From contig JAEOAD010000005.1 in NCBI GenBank assembly GCA_036365145.1, forward strand, positions 2,790,001-2,854,000: DNA of 64,000 nucleotides, in the 5' to 3' direction. The notes under the pieces were generated by a model. It was given only the letters and a program-made list of their open reading frames with translations, had not been told where the DNA came from and ran no database searches. This DNA comes from Orientallactaga sibirica. Taxonomy: Eukaryota > Chordata > Mammalia > Rodentia > Dipodidae. The position numbers were made by a program, and so were the translations under genes. This document shows positions 46,991 to 57,713 of the stretch, one piece after another (within the stretch, counting starts at the first letter, position 1; every line of letters begins with the position of its first letter).

Positions 46991-49435
46991 ATTCACTGGT
47001 AATATGTGGACGTACAGCAGTGCTTGTTTGTTTGTTTTCCAAACCTATTACCCAAGATTATTCCTTAAGATTCTTATGACTTTTAATCTGGAGTTATTTC
47101 TAAGCCCTAAATACGATTTACTGTTTTTAACAAAAGAATACAAACGTAACATGCATACATAATGTAACCATGGGTGTTAGGGATGTGCACGGAACGTAAG
47201 TACCCAAAGATCAGGTCCCCCAATAGTTCGTGATTTGATTGTAGACAGCAACACCTGTAATAGCATTTTTCAATGTTATCTTTAGATTTATCTATATACA
47301 ACGACACTTACAAATCTACAAAGGATGTTTGTTGGGTGTGCACAGGTTTAGTGGCTCAGTGCAGAGTACCACAGGGTGAAGATGAATCCTCATGAGAGAG
47401 AAATTTGGGGTAGACATAAACAAGTGTCACCTCCAAGTGGACCACGGTAAGAGCAGATGGCACATTTCCCTGAATGACACAAAGAGCCCTACATGGAAGC
47501 CTTCTAGCATTCATCTAATTCTTGCCTATGTCTGGCAAGGATTTTTGTGCCTCCAGATCTTGCCTCATCTTTTCGTCCTGTTTACCAAGGAGGGAACATG
47601 GTGAGCACACCTGGATGTGGGGGGGGGATAAGGGTGGTCCCCAGACTTCCTATTTCCTCTGACCAGGGCCCTGGCTTCTGGTGCTTTATCTATGTATGGT
47701 CACAGTGATTCCTCAGCTAATTAAGCCCATGGTCAAATAAATTAAACCATGCTTCAGAAATCATGATAAGCAGAAACATTATAGAGATTAAAAGGATACC
47801 TGGAGGGCAGATTCCTTTACAAAGTGTCTCAGCTACAAGGCAAGAGGACAGACAGCAGGGCGCAGGGGGTGGGGCTGGGGGTGGGGGGACTGTAAACCTC
47901 AGCTGGCATCTTGAATCCTTCATTGCTTTGACGCTGCACCTCTCAAGTGCCCCACCCCCAACCTGGCCTACCCTCTCTCTGCATTCTATGCACCTGTGCT
48001 CTTTGTCCTCTTCACAAAAGAGAGGCATTTTAATTGTTTTCTTGACTTACTACATCCCAACTTAAACACAATCACACTAAAGCATGAAATCTAACACACT
48101 TTTGTTGCAAGTTGCCAAGTGAAACGGTTTTGTTCTTGGCTAAGGGAATTTCAAGTGTCAGCAGCCAGCACTTTGACTGTTTTTTTGTCTGTGATGATCA
48201 GACGCAGTCCTCGGGCTTTAATGGGGGCTGAGTGAAGGTGCTGAGTGACATGGAAAGTGAGGTTCTGATAGCCTCTTTCCCAACAAAGCCTTCCCTCTCT
48301 AAAGGATTCCATGTAATTTGAAATCTGATGCTAGAGGCCAATGGAAAAGGAAGAGCTTTGTCCATTGACTTAGACAAGTTCCGTGCTTAAAATCCCATCC
48401 ACCATTTCTTTTTCTAGTTATTTTTCAAAAACACCTAAACAGTTCAACAACTATTGCCCCTATCAAAATAAATGTACTACAAATATTTTCTGGTGGAGAT
48501 GGACACTGGAGCATGCCAAACATTACATTATGTATGCGTAGTCAGTTCATTCTGCAAAACGCATCTTATTCATCACGGGAGGGAAGCAAGCATTGAAAAA
48601 AGACCACGGTGTTGTCCTTCACAAGGCATGTGTTCATGGAGGCAGAGCTTACAGTTCTCAAAATTCTTGGTATAATACATTTAAATAGAATATTTCGTTA
48701 ATTTTTACAGGTTTAGCAGAGGAGGTTGTAAAAAGAGGCTGTAAGTGGCGTTCTGTTTTCTTTTCAATATGACCTTCCCCAGTGACAGGAAGCAACGTGC
48801 CCACAGTACTGTCTTCTTCCCCAAAATTACACTCAAATGGGTTTTGGGCTTTTTAGGCAAGGCTACATATATACACACTTCAATTATGCATCCAAAGAGA
48901 TTTTTCTTACTCAGCCCAACTCATAGCACTTAAAGCACAATCCAATGAATTTTTAACAGGCATCTCCTTCTCTGGACAGTGCCTCCTCAACAGAAGGCGT
49001 CGATCAAAGCGTGCAGCATTTCAGAGTGCAGCTTGTGAGCTTGAGAACTGTTCTACTGCCTTTTTATATGATGAATTAGCATTTACAGAGTCATGTTTCA
49101 CTTCTTCAAAGAACTCAGGAAGAAAATAACTGTAAACTAGAGCTCAAATCCCAGCCTTTGTAGGTAAGGCTGTCAGACATTCCATCACCTGCTAAAAATA
49201 CTGGAAGCTGGAGGAAGGACAGTGCACTGGGAGCAGCCCACAGTCAACTCCAGTGTGTGCACGACGCCTTGACGCAGAAGCTATGGCAAGATAAAGCAAA
49301 AGATGGAAACATCCATGTCTAACCAGGAAGAGGCGCACTAACAAAACGTGACATCTGCGGACAATGCAGGAGTACTTGATCTTGAAAAGCAATGATCCAC
49401 ACGCAATGCCATCAATTAAGAGACAGGCTGAACAG
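46991..49435. other. Unique sequence, no gene seen
   Basis: About 2.4 kb without a recognised SINE. Includes a G run at 47619-47628 and a G-rich run at about 47864-47888. Frames of 100 and 103 codons overlap antisense to each other across the G-rich run. Confidence 0.45.
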
Positions 49436-49490
49436 TTGTGAGTTCGAGGTCAGCCTGGGTTTCATAGGAAGATACTGGCTCAAAAAAAAA
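49436..49490 (+). mobile_element. B1 right-end fragment, sense
   Basis: 'gtgagttcgaggtcagcctg' with 'actggctcaaaaaaaaa' is the 3' part and tail of a B1. Confidence 0.65.
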
Positions 49491-49528
49491 TGTCACCACC
49501 ATCACTACCAATAGAAATAGTCATAAAT

Positions 49529-49717
49529 GGGGCTGGAGAGATGGCTTTGCAGTTAAGGCACTGCCTGCAAAGCCAAAGGGCCCAGGTTTGATTCCCCAGG
49601 ACCCATGTAAGCCAGATGCACAAGCTGGTGCATGTGCCTGGAGTTTGTTTGCAGTAGTTGTAGGCCTTGGCATGCCCATTCTCTCTCACTCCCTCAAATA
49701 AATTAATAAAATTAAAT
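49529..49717 (+). mobile_element. B2-type SINE, sense
   Basis: 'ggggctggagagatggcttt', 'gattccccaggacccatgta', 'agccagatgcacaagctggt', 'ggagtttgtttgcagtag', 'cattctctctcactccctca', A-rich tail. Confidence 0.93.
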
Positions 49718-49718
49718 G

Positions 49719-49804
49719 ACCAGTTGTGGTGGCACATGCCAGTAGGCAGCTGTTGAAGAGGTGCAGACAGGAAGATCAGAAGTCTCAGACCAGCCTAAGG
49801 ATTT
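49719..49804 (+). mobile_element. B1 fragment, sense, old
   Basis: 'gaccagttgtggtggcacat', 'gcagacaggaagatcagaag', 'ctcagaccagcctaagg'. It lies between two B2-type SINEs. Confidence 0.55.
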
Positions 49805-49993
49805 AGAACTGGGAAGATTGCTCAATGGTTAAATGTGATCACTTGCAAAACTTGATGGCCTGGTTTGATTCTCCAGTCCCTAGATAGGGCCAGATGCATA
49901 AACTAGTGCAGGTGTCTGGACTGTTAGCATGAACCCATTCTTCTCTCTATCTCCCTCTCTCTTATAAGTAAATAAAAATATTAAAATATAGTA
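49805..49993 (+). mobile_element. B2-type SINE, sense, diverged
   Basis: 'gaactgggaagattgctcaa', 'gattctccagtccctagata', 'gggccagatgcataaactag', 'ctctatctccctctctctta', tail 'aagtaaataaaaatatt'. Confidence 0.85.
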
Positions 49994-50004
49994 ATAAAGT
50001 TTTA

Positions 50005-50200
50005 AAAGAATGGAATTATGATATATGTTATAGCAGATGAATTTTGAAGACATCAGCCTATGTGAAGTATGGCTGCCACGGAAGGACACATATTGTATGA
50101 TTCTATTGGGATGAGGTATCAAAACCAGGCAAATTTGCACTTATAGAAAAAAGATGAGGGCTGGGGGCATTACTGCTTAATGGGCGGTCAGTCCACAGTG
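50005..50200 (+). mobile_element. Old L1 3' end, first segment
   Basis: 'gcagatgaattttgaagaca', 'cagcctatgtgaagtat', 'gaaggacacatattgtatga', 'ttctattgggatgagg', 'aggcaaatttgcac' and 'gagggctggggg' follow a mammal-wide L1M 3' region. It continues at 50528. Confidence 0.65.
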
Positions 50201-50528
50201 CGTTGCTACTACTGAGCACCTGAGACTAGGTGCTTTACAAGGAAGAAAGGGTGACTTTGGCTCACAGCTCTGGATCCTGAGACACCCTTGAGTATGGTGC
50301 CGGCAAGGCCATTGCTGCTGTAACTCCTGCAGAGGGCAGAAGGGCAGTGGGCATGTGAGAGAGGTGGGGAGCAGTTTTGCTTTATCAACAGCCCAGTCTC
50401 TTTAAAGGAACAGGGTTCCCTCCAAGAAAGGCACGGTCCCTGGAGTTTTCTCTGAACAGCTGGGCTTCTCAACACTGCCATAATGGCTGAGAGCCAGATT
50501 CCAGCTCAAGTTTCTTTCTCAACAATGC
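50200..50528. mobile_element. Unclassified insertion inside the old L1
   Basis: Opens near 'ctgagactaggtgctttaca', contains 'ggctcacagctctggatcct' and 'tatggtgccggcaaggcc', and ends before 'cactgttggaagatgg'. It resembles a mammalian repeat with the phrase 'ggctcacagctct', but I cannot name the family. Boundaries are approximate. Confidence 0.4.
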
Positions 50529-50645
50529 ATCAGCACACACTTTCACTGTTGGAAGATGGGAAGGTTCTGGAAATGGACTGTGGCGGTATCCCTATGCCAC
50601 CGTGAATGCACTAATGTCACTGAGTTGTACAGTTAACAGGGGTGA
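50528..50645 (+). mobile_element. Old L1 3' end, second segment
   Basis: 'aaggttctggaaatggactg', 'cgtgaatgcactaatgtcac', 'tgagttgtacagttaacagg' match the L1M 3' UTR section just before its terminal part. Confidence 0.7.
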
Positions 50646-51058
50646 CTCAGAGCTGGGGAGATTGCTCAGCGGGTAAGAGTCCTGGGTGCAAAAGGGTGAG
50701 GGCCCGAGTTCGAGACTCAGCACTCATGCAAAAAGCTGGGCACGGTCAACGATGCCAGTATCCCTTCTCCTGCAGGGAGTGGACACAGGAAAATCATTGG
50801 TGCCCACTGGTCAGCTGGTATGACCAAAATGTGCAGCTCCAGGATCAACGAGCAACTTTGTCTTAAGAAATACACATAGGGCAGTGATAGAGGAGAACAG
50901 CGTACGCCTGACGCTCTCCTCTGGCTTCTGCATGTGCACACATGGGGCATGGACACCTGCAGCCATCAAGGCACACATATAAAATGTCCCCCACTCACAC
51001 TCACACACACAGCATGCCACATCACACATAAAATACACACACACAGCATGCAAAAGAT
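50646..51058 (+). mobile_element. Composite SINE (tRNA-like head plus B1-like body) with CA-rich tail
   Basis: Head 'gctggggagattgctcagcg' and 'cccgagttcgagactcagca' keeps A and B box forms; body 'aagctgggcacggtcaacga' and 'ccagtatccc' is B1-like; then 'gctccaggatcaacgagcaa' and 'ctcctctggcttctgcatgt'; tail '(CA)n' with interruptions to about 51050. The form agrees with long rodent ID/B1 composites. Confidence 0.65.
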
Positions 51059-51103
51059 GGTTAACATGGGCAAATTTTACATTATGAGCATTTTACCACA
51101 ATG
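51059..51103 (+). mobile_element. Old L1 3' end, terminal segment
   Basis: 'ggcaaattttacattatgag' and 'cattttaccacaatgaa' are the final part of the L1M 3' UTR that begins at 50005. Confidence 0.7.
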
Positions 51104-51200
51104 AAGAGGTAGGGCTACAATGCATGTATACAATGCAAGTATAATATCAATTATCAAATGAAGAGGTAGGGCTACAATGCAAGTATACAAGTATATCAAT
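51101..51200. repeat. ~50-57-bp imperfect tandem duplication
   Basis: 'atgaagaggtagggctacaa' begins at 51101 and again at 51158. Both copies continue through 'tgca(t/a)gtataca' and end in 'tatcaattatcaa'; the second copy lacks a few bases. Confidence 0.9.
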
Positions 51201-51840
51201 TATCAATTTCACAGGCTTTTAGCTTGGCGTAGCTCAGACAGGAACTCCAGCAGAATGGGGCACTTTGCTCTTTCCTGTGAGCCAGAGTCCTCATGCCTAG
51301 GCTGTGTCCATCTCTGCCAACAGCTGGCTGCGAATGTACCAAGATACTCCCGGACAAAGTACACTGTGCCTGACACGTGTTCCAGATCATGACTAGACCC
51401 TCTATGAGGCTACCTGCAGCCTAAGGGGACTCCTGCCCTCCTCCCTCTCACCTTCACACGTGATCCAGACTCAAGGGTTCCCTGGTCCACTCTCTCTCTG
51501 CCAACCCCCTGTGCCCCTTTGCCCATCTCCAAACACTGAAGCTCAAACTGTCACTGGTGTGGGGACAGAGACCCAGCTCCACACGGTCACTCTCAGCAAC
51601 CTGAGGTGATCCCTAATATTTTAGGGATCTCAAGTCAGGGGAACCCAAGAGACCTGGCTTTGATGCAAAACTGAATTTCACACCCAGCTGGTATGAAGGA
51701 GAGTTGGGGATGTTTCTGTGGGTGATTTAATATAGGCCTTAGCATAAGGCTTAGGAGAAAGAAAGAAGTTCAGAAAGAATGACACGCCCATTATGGGCAG
51801 GGCTCCTCAAAGGAGAGCACAGTTACTTGTTTTAGTATTA
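51201..51840. other. Unique sequence
   Basis: Nothing recognised; frames of 64-71 codons have no motif. Confidence 0.45.
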
Positions 51841-51852
51841 GACAGACAGACA

Positions 51853-51885
<33 letters not shown>
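51841..51885. repeat. (GACA)n-(CA)n microsatellite
   Basis: Four GACA units pass into about 15 CA units. Confidence 0.95.
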
Positions 51886-51886
<1 letters not shown>

Positions 51887-51908
51887 ATCGTGTGGCTCTC
51901 AAGTAGTA

Positions 51909-52005
51909 TCTCTTTCTTCTTTTCTCTTTTTTCTTTCTTCCTTTCTTTCTTTCTTTTCTTTCTTCTTTTCTTCCCTCCCTCCCTCCCCTCCCTCCTTTCC
52001 TTCCC

Positions 52006-52070
<65 letters not shown>

Positions 52071-52118
52071 TTCCTTCCTTCCCTCCTTCCCTCCCTTCCT
52101 CCCTCCCTCCCTCCCTCC

Positions 52119-52189
<71 letters not shown>

Positions 52190-52190
52190 C
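51909..52190. repeat. 282-bp uninterrupted pyrimidine tract
   Basis: Every base from 51909 to 52190 is C or T. Irregular T/C on the left, then a TCCC-rich block, then (TTTC)n, then a second TCCC/TTCC block and a final (TTTC)n. The mixture gives approximate mirror symmetry. The minus-strand lysine/glutamate-rich frames over it are artefacts. Confidence 0.97.
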
Positions 52191-54125
52191 ATGTTGATAA
52201 TTGAGGTCACAGGGTGGCTCCAGACGTGTCTTGGATGGGATTACAATCTGACACACTAAAACCAGGAACCACTCGAGCTGCACAGTGAGTTCTGATGAGA
52301 GTCTATAAAACGAGGTTTCCAGCCGGACGGGAGGAGGCCTGAAGGAGACTCACTGAGCTACGCGGAACTCCTGCTCCTCACTAGGGAGAGGCCTCACCCT
52401 GACTCTCCTGACTCCCCTGACTCCAGCGAGGGGGCTCCTCTCCCTTTTCCTGCCCCCCTGTTTTTCTCTGTCTACTCGGCTTTACTTGTTCACAGTCCAC
52501 TTCACTGAGGATGGACAGGACCACAGTTGGGACCAAGGGCCATTTCAATGACACTCTGTTTGTGTAGTTGTGGATTCTCACCGAGAACGCTGTCACAAGA
52601 TGACATTTTTTGAAGTTACTGTGACACTATACTTAACATCGCACATGAACCTGTCCCTTAAGTTTGACTGTATACTCTTAATGAGATAGGGTGGACTTCC
52701 ACGTCATCTGCCCCTGAGCACTTAGTAGAGAACAGTGGACACTCATCTGTGCCATAAACGAGAGTGTGATGTCTTCTATACAGGCACCCGGGAGCCATGA
52801 ACATAACGGCAGTGGTGTCTGACCTGGATGCTGAGATGCATGAAGGTCTAGAGTGTTGCTGAAAACAGACATGAACAGATATTTTATCTAGTAAATAAAC
52901 TAGAATGATATCAGAACCCAGTACTAATGGAGTCCATGTTTTAACGCCAGGCAGTATGCACAGGCATGTAAAGGGAGGCATATTTAAAAGCTCCCAGGGG
53001 GACTGATCAATCAATGTCACTTCCAGACTGTCTCCAAACCCAGGCATCTCACACAGGGTTCAGGAAGAAAGAACAAATTGTTCTTCCCACCACTGCACGT
53101 GGTGTCAAATGACAGTCTCATCTATCACGTCAGCAACATGCTAACTTGAAGACAAGCCTGCACATGTTATGCACACAGGCATTGTGGAACTGTGACGATT
53201 CCCAGGGCTCAAAGTCATGCTCTTATGGACTGGCACGCTGGCTTTTCTTCACCAAGTTAAAGGCAGCAACTCACGAAATGAAGACTTTTTACGTCTAGTG
53301 GTTCATTTTAAGTAATACAATTTCTAATAATATATTCAGGAGTTCACCCTCTATTTCATGGACATTTTGGAAGCTTATAGTAATTGAAATATATCAGAGG
53401 GATTGGGATAGCATTTACTGGAATGGGAAATGAGGTGCCTTACAAACCATCAAAGGGAGGTGCAGAGTCTGAGCCTGATGACACGGGCTTCCAAGCAGTG
53501 CACAGTTGCTCACAAGATGTTCCAAAAATTCACTTATAAACTAATGCTGAAACTCTCCAACCCTTCCTGAGCCGGCACCAGAAGAAGTCCTGGTCATTCC
53601 CTGCTGAACATCTAGGGCGAGGTCTGAGCAGAAAGGGACATTTCAGTGGGGTACAGATCTTCCCTGCTTAGGATGCAAACCCTGGGCTTCCTCTTGGATG
53701 CAGCAAGGTAACCCCAGGGCCTTCTGTGATCCAGCACAGCCTCCTGGGCTTGACAGTAAATTGATGTTAGCTGGCTCAAAGGGACACTCCTGAGGTTATC
53801 CTTATCAAAGGGGGATGGTATGCTTACACGGATGGTATAATTAAAATATGTTAGAGGAGAAACCCCAAGATCACACATAGCTTACCTGGACAGACAGGTG
53901 CCTGCAGAATGTGGTGATGTGACAATATTTTACAGTCACTGCCTATGAGATCTGGGAAAGCAAGAGTACTTACTATTGGCCCCAAAGGCCCAAAATCAAG
54001 GAATAGCCCAAAGACAACACTGTTTACATCCTACTCAGCAGGGTTCTTCTATTGTTTCTTTTAAAACAGGCTTTCCTACAGAACACATATTGGATTAGCA
54101 ATATTACCAAAAACATTAATCAGTT
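52191..54125. other. Unique sequence, no gene seen
   Basis: Antisense frames of 129 codons (52658-53047) and 88 codons (53612-53878) have no recognisable domain. Confidence 0.45.
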
Positions 54126-54139
54126 AAAAAGTCAAATGA

Positions 54140-54335
54140 GGGCTGGAGGAATGGCTTAGTAGTTAAGGCACTTGCCTGCAAAGCCAAAGGACCCAGGTTC
54201 AATTCCCCAGGACCCCCGTAAGCCAGATGCACAATGTGGTGCATGAATCTGGAGATCATTTGCAGTGGCTGGAGGCCCTGGCACACCCATTCTCTCTGTC
54301 TCTCTCTCTCCCTCTCAAATAAAAATAAAAAATGC
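54140..54335 (+). mobile_element. B2-type SINE, sense
   Basis: 'gggctggaggaatggcttag', 'gcacttgcctgcaaagccaa', 'ggttcaattccccaggaccc', 'cagtggctggaggccctgg', (TC)n, 'caaataaaaataaaaaa'. A 13-bp direct repeat aaaaagtcaaatg at 54126-54138 and 54500-54512 encloses this SINE plus the following B1. Confidence 0.94.
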
Positions 54336-54341
54336 TTCTGA

Positions 54342-54490
54342 GCTGGGCGTGATGGCGCACACCTTTAATCCCAGCACTTGGGATGCAGAGGTAGGAGGAT
54401 CACTGTGAGTCTGAGGCCACCCTAAAACTACATAGTCATGAATTTCAGGTCAGCCTGAGCTAGAGTGAGACCCTACCTTGAAAAAGAAAA
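54342..54490 (+). mobile_element. B1 SINE, sense, in the tail of the preceding SINE
   Basis: 'gctgggcgtgatggcgcaca', 'cctttaatcccagcacttgg', 'gaggtaggaggatcactgtg', 'ggtcagcctgagctagagtg', 'accttgaaaaagaaaaac'. It probably joined the outer element after its insertion. Confidence 0.93.
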
Positions 54491-54603
54491 ACAGCTTTAA
54501 AAAAGTCAAATGCAAAGGCAAAGCCTCTTTCCGAGAAGACCAGGAAAGTAGAGAAGCGAGGACAGGTCTTGTCTAGTTCATAAATAAGAAGCACACACCA
54601 TGA

Positions 54604-54715
54604 GGCTGGGGATGTAGCTCAGTAGTAGAAGTGTCCCAGTAGCATACAAGAGCCCTGGGTTGAATGCTCAGTACCCCTCCACCCTACTAAAAAACAAAAA
54701 CAAACAAAGACAAAA
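54604..54715 (+). mobile_element. ID (BC1-type) SINE, sense
   Basis: 'gaggctggggatgtagctca', 'gtagtagaagtgtcccagta', 'ccctgggttgaatgctcagt', then an A-rich tail with C and G interruptions. The tRNA-Ala-like head with A and B box forms is visible. Confidence 0.9.
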
Positions 54716-55360
54716 ATACACCTTATGGATCTACACAATGTGAGCCACCTTTGAGCTATTTCTGACTCTGCTTTGGTACTCAAGAGAAACTCACAAGGAA
54801 AAGCAATATTCCCACGGGACTACGATCAAGCACAGTTATGTTTGGAAAGTGACGTCCTCCTGGGTTCCTAATGCAAAGCACGCAGTGACGTCACCAGGTC
54901 CTCCGCATGACGACGAGTGACGAGTGTGGATGCGGAGCCTCAACAACCCGCGATTACACAGGCAGCTCGAGCTTTGTTCAGGCAAAATTTCAATCAGATT
55001 TAGAAATACGTTCCTAAAATGGGACGTAAACATGGTATTTTCAAACAATCTCACATTGATGAATTTTGGAGATCGTGCTTGATTTATGGTCTTTAAAATA
55101 AGTCAGTTGATGTGTCCAGACATCCAGGACAGAATTAGCAGAACCCTGTTGTTCCGACAACTCCATTCATCCAGGATGATCTGGAAATAGTAACTTATAT
55201 TAGAAATTTATACCATATGCCAATAAAATTTCCTCTCAAGCTGTAGCTGTTCCGAACTTTAAACAATATTGTGCCTGCATTTAATGTTTCCCACATGAAA
55301 ACATATCTACCAAACTGGCATCGCTGAGTCTCCCTGATTTCATTAGTTCACTTGGTTTTC
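54716..55360. other. Unique sequence
   Basis: A CpG-containing stretch at about 54880-54960 ('gtgacgtcaccaggtcct', 'gcatgacgacgagtgacg') includes a CRE-like TGACGTCA at about 54887; no gene context supports its use. Confidence 0.4.
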
Positions 55361-55373
55361 AATAATTTATTTT

Positions 55374-55582
55374 GAGCTGGGGAGATGGCTCAGTGGTGAA
55401 GGCACTTGCCATCAGAGCCTAAGAATCTGACTTCAGTTCCCCAGTGTCCACATAATGCCAGAGCCACAAAGTGGCACAGGCATCTGGATTAGATGTGCAG
55501 TGGCTGGAGGCCCTGTCATGCCATTCTCTCTATACGTCTCTCTTCTAACTTGCTCTGTCTGTGAATAAGTAAAAATACTTTA
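55374..55582 (+). mobile_element. B2-type SINE, sense, with target-site duplication
   Basis: 'gagctggggagatggctcag', 'gcacttgccatcagagcct', 'cagttccccagtgtccacat', 'ctggattagatgtgcagtgg', 'cattctctctatacgtctct'. Direct repeat aataatttatttt at 55361-55373 and 55583-55595. Confidence 0.92.
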
Positions 55583-55595
55583 AATAATTTATTTT

Positions 55596-55776
55596 TACTT
55601 ACTTATGAGAGAGAGGAAGAGAGAAGAGAGAAAGAATGGACACACCAGAGCCTCGGACCACTGCAAACAAACTTTATGTGCACATGCCTCCAAGCTTATG
55701 TGGGTTCTGGGGAATTGAATCTGGGTTCTTAGGCATTGAAGGCAAGTGCCTTAACTGCTAAGCCATTTCTCTAACC
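55596..55776 (-). mobile_element. B2-type SINE, antisense, tail-to-tail with the preceding one
   Basis: 'acttacttatgagagagagg', 'aatggacacaccagagcctc', 'ggaattgaatctgggttctt', 'aggcaagtgccttaactgct', 'agccatttctctaacc'. Its tail adjoins the right target-site duplication of the sense SINE. Confidence 0.9.
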
Positions 55777-56910
55777 AGTTTGTTTGGTTTTAACTCTTCA
55801 AAATGCTGCCTCAGAGTTTTCTCATCGCAGTGTGAACTGAGGGTGGGAGCCTGGCTCATCACACCTAAACATACAATATACCAACTGAAAGATTCCCTGG
55901 TAAAAATCACTGGCCTCAAAAATGTGCAGGAAATGAATAATCCTAATACTGTCCCTACACTGTTCAGCTGGTTTAAAATTTAATTTTAGAGCCATTTTGG
56001 CCTCATGCCTAAGCTGAGCCCTGGATTCCCAGCAGACACAGAGCTCCCGTGGGTGCACTCTGAGAATCCCGCCTCTCTGCTTTCAGACCTGGGAGCCACA
56101 AGAATCAGGTGAGGGGTAAGGGGGAGGGAAGACACCCTTCCGAACAGGTGCAGTGAGACAGGTAGACGAAACAGCCCATCTGCAGGTAGGTGCAGAAGAC
56201 CAACCCTTTAGAACTGAGGTGTGGGACTCACAAGTCTTAACATCTTGAGCCGTGAGCATTATACTTCAAATACTAACATGCAGGATGGTCCAGAATCCAA
56301 CACCTCAATCACATCCTAGTGGGGACAACCTTGACCATCTATCTAACCACACAGAGACCTGTGGGAGTTTCCTTTGGGGATAGGGCACTGTCAAATATAA
56401 TTTCACTATTTAGTTTTCTTATTCCAGTTAACATTTCCATTATGTACATATGTATATTCATGGTACACGGTATTATGATACACAAGGACATTTTCATAAG
56501 GTATACATTGCATTTGATCTTAACATTACTCATTTCATCTATCACTACACATTTCCAGTATTCTTAACAATTAGCAAACCTGACTTTAATTTGCGGAGCA
56601 CACAGTGATCATATACAGATCATAACTTCCCCACTAGAGCTTTTCTACTGACAATTATCTAACTCTAAAGTTAAAAAAAATGTTAGCTTCCAAACACACA
56701 CATATAGCGACAGCCCACTTATGCCATGCATCTTAAAAGTAAATTACTCTACAGACAATATAACACATGGCTTTCTTTCTTGCATGCAATGAAAATAATA
56801 TCCTGTACATATAACCTTCATTACAGGCTAACTCCGAAGGCCAGAGAACAATTGAGCAAAAATGTTAAGTGATCATTCTAAATTCACAACCGAGGTATAG
56901 TCCAGTGTTG
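55777..56910. other. Unique sequence
   Basis: Frames up to 82 codons without motifs. Confidence 0.45.
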
Positions 56911-56924
56911 AAAAGTAAGGGTGG

Positions 56925-57140
56925 TTGGCCTGGAGGGTTGGCTTAGTGGTTAAGGTGCTTGCCTGCAAAGCCAAAAGGGACATAGGTTCAATTCCCCAGG
57001 ACCCATGTTAGCCAGATGCACAAGGGGAGGCATGCATCTGGAGTTCATATGCAGTGATTGGAGGCCCTGGTGCACCCTTCTCTCTCTGTGTCTCTCTCTG
57101 TCAAATAAATAAATAAATAAAAATAAAGTAATTAAAAAAA
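56925..57140 (+). mobile_element. B2-type SINE, sense, with target-site duplication
   Basis: 'ggcctggagggttggcttag', 'gtgcttgcctgcaaagccaa', 'caattccccaggacccatgt', 'tggagttcatatgcagtgat', 'caaataaataaataaataaa', A tail. Direct repeat aaaagtaagggtgg/aaaagcaagggtgg at 56911-56924 and 57141-57154. Confidence 0.94.
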
Positions 57141-57154
57141 AAAAGCAAGGGTGG

Positions 57155-57713
57155 CCGATTCACGTGTCTCCAGTATAGCTCACATGGACAAATACCATGG
57201 GCAGAAAGCCAGGGACACAGAATCCACTGTGTGTGGTGAGGGTAAGGGAATGGGGAGAGGATGGCACTATACCCACTACTGCCAGTCTACAGGGTAAGCA
57301 TAAGCCACTGCCATCAGGGATTTTTATTACTATTTAAAATATTTATATTATATATATAATTTTATTATTATTTATACTATTATTTTTTTATTAACATTAC
57401 TAAGAGGTGGCAACTCAGAAAAGGATTCAGGGAAAAATTTAAACCACCCAGACTTAACACCCTTTTGATATATGCTTTTCCAGCCTTCTTTCCTTTGAGT
57501 ATTTCACCAAAGTTGAGTTGCTACATATAGAAAATTCCCTTCTCTTTCTGCCTTTTCTGGCCTGGCTAATTTCAGGTGCCATGTTGACTACACTAAGGAC
57601 TATTTAGAGGACTAACAAAAATAAATGATGGGTTTGTCTGTCAGGGTATTTTCAGAAGAGATTGGTCTGTGATCAGACTGAGTGAAGAAGACCATCCTAA
57701 ATGTGGGTGGTGC
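57155..57713. other. Unique sequence with an AT-rich stretch
   Basis: A/T-only stretches at about 57330-57395. Nothing else recognised. Confidence 0.45.

Noticed and set aside
51807..52283. 158-codon antisense frame rich in lysine, glutamate and arginine, with 103- and 104-codon companions
   Set aside because: It is the translation of the GAAA/GGGA side of the polypyrimidine tract.
54604..54676. Functional tRNA or BC1 gene
   Set aside because: The head is tRNA-Ala-like, but it is followed by an A-rich retroposon tail and the anticodon arm is degenerate; it is an ID SINE.
54887..54894. CRE (TGACGTCA) as a promoter element
   Set aside because: A single 8-base match with no neighbouring promoter signals or gene.
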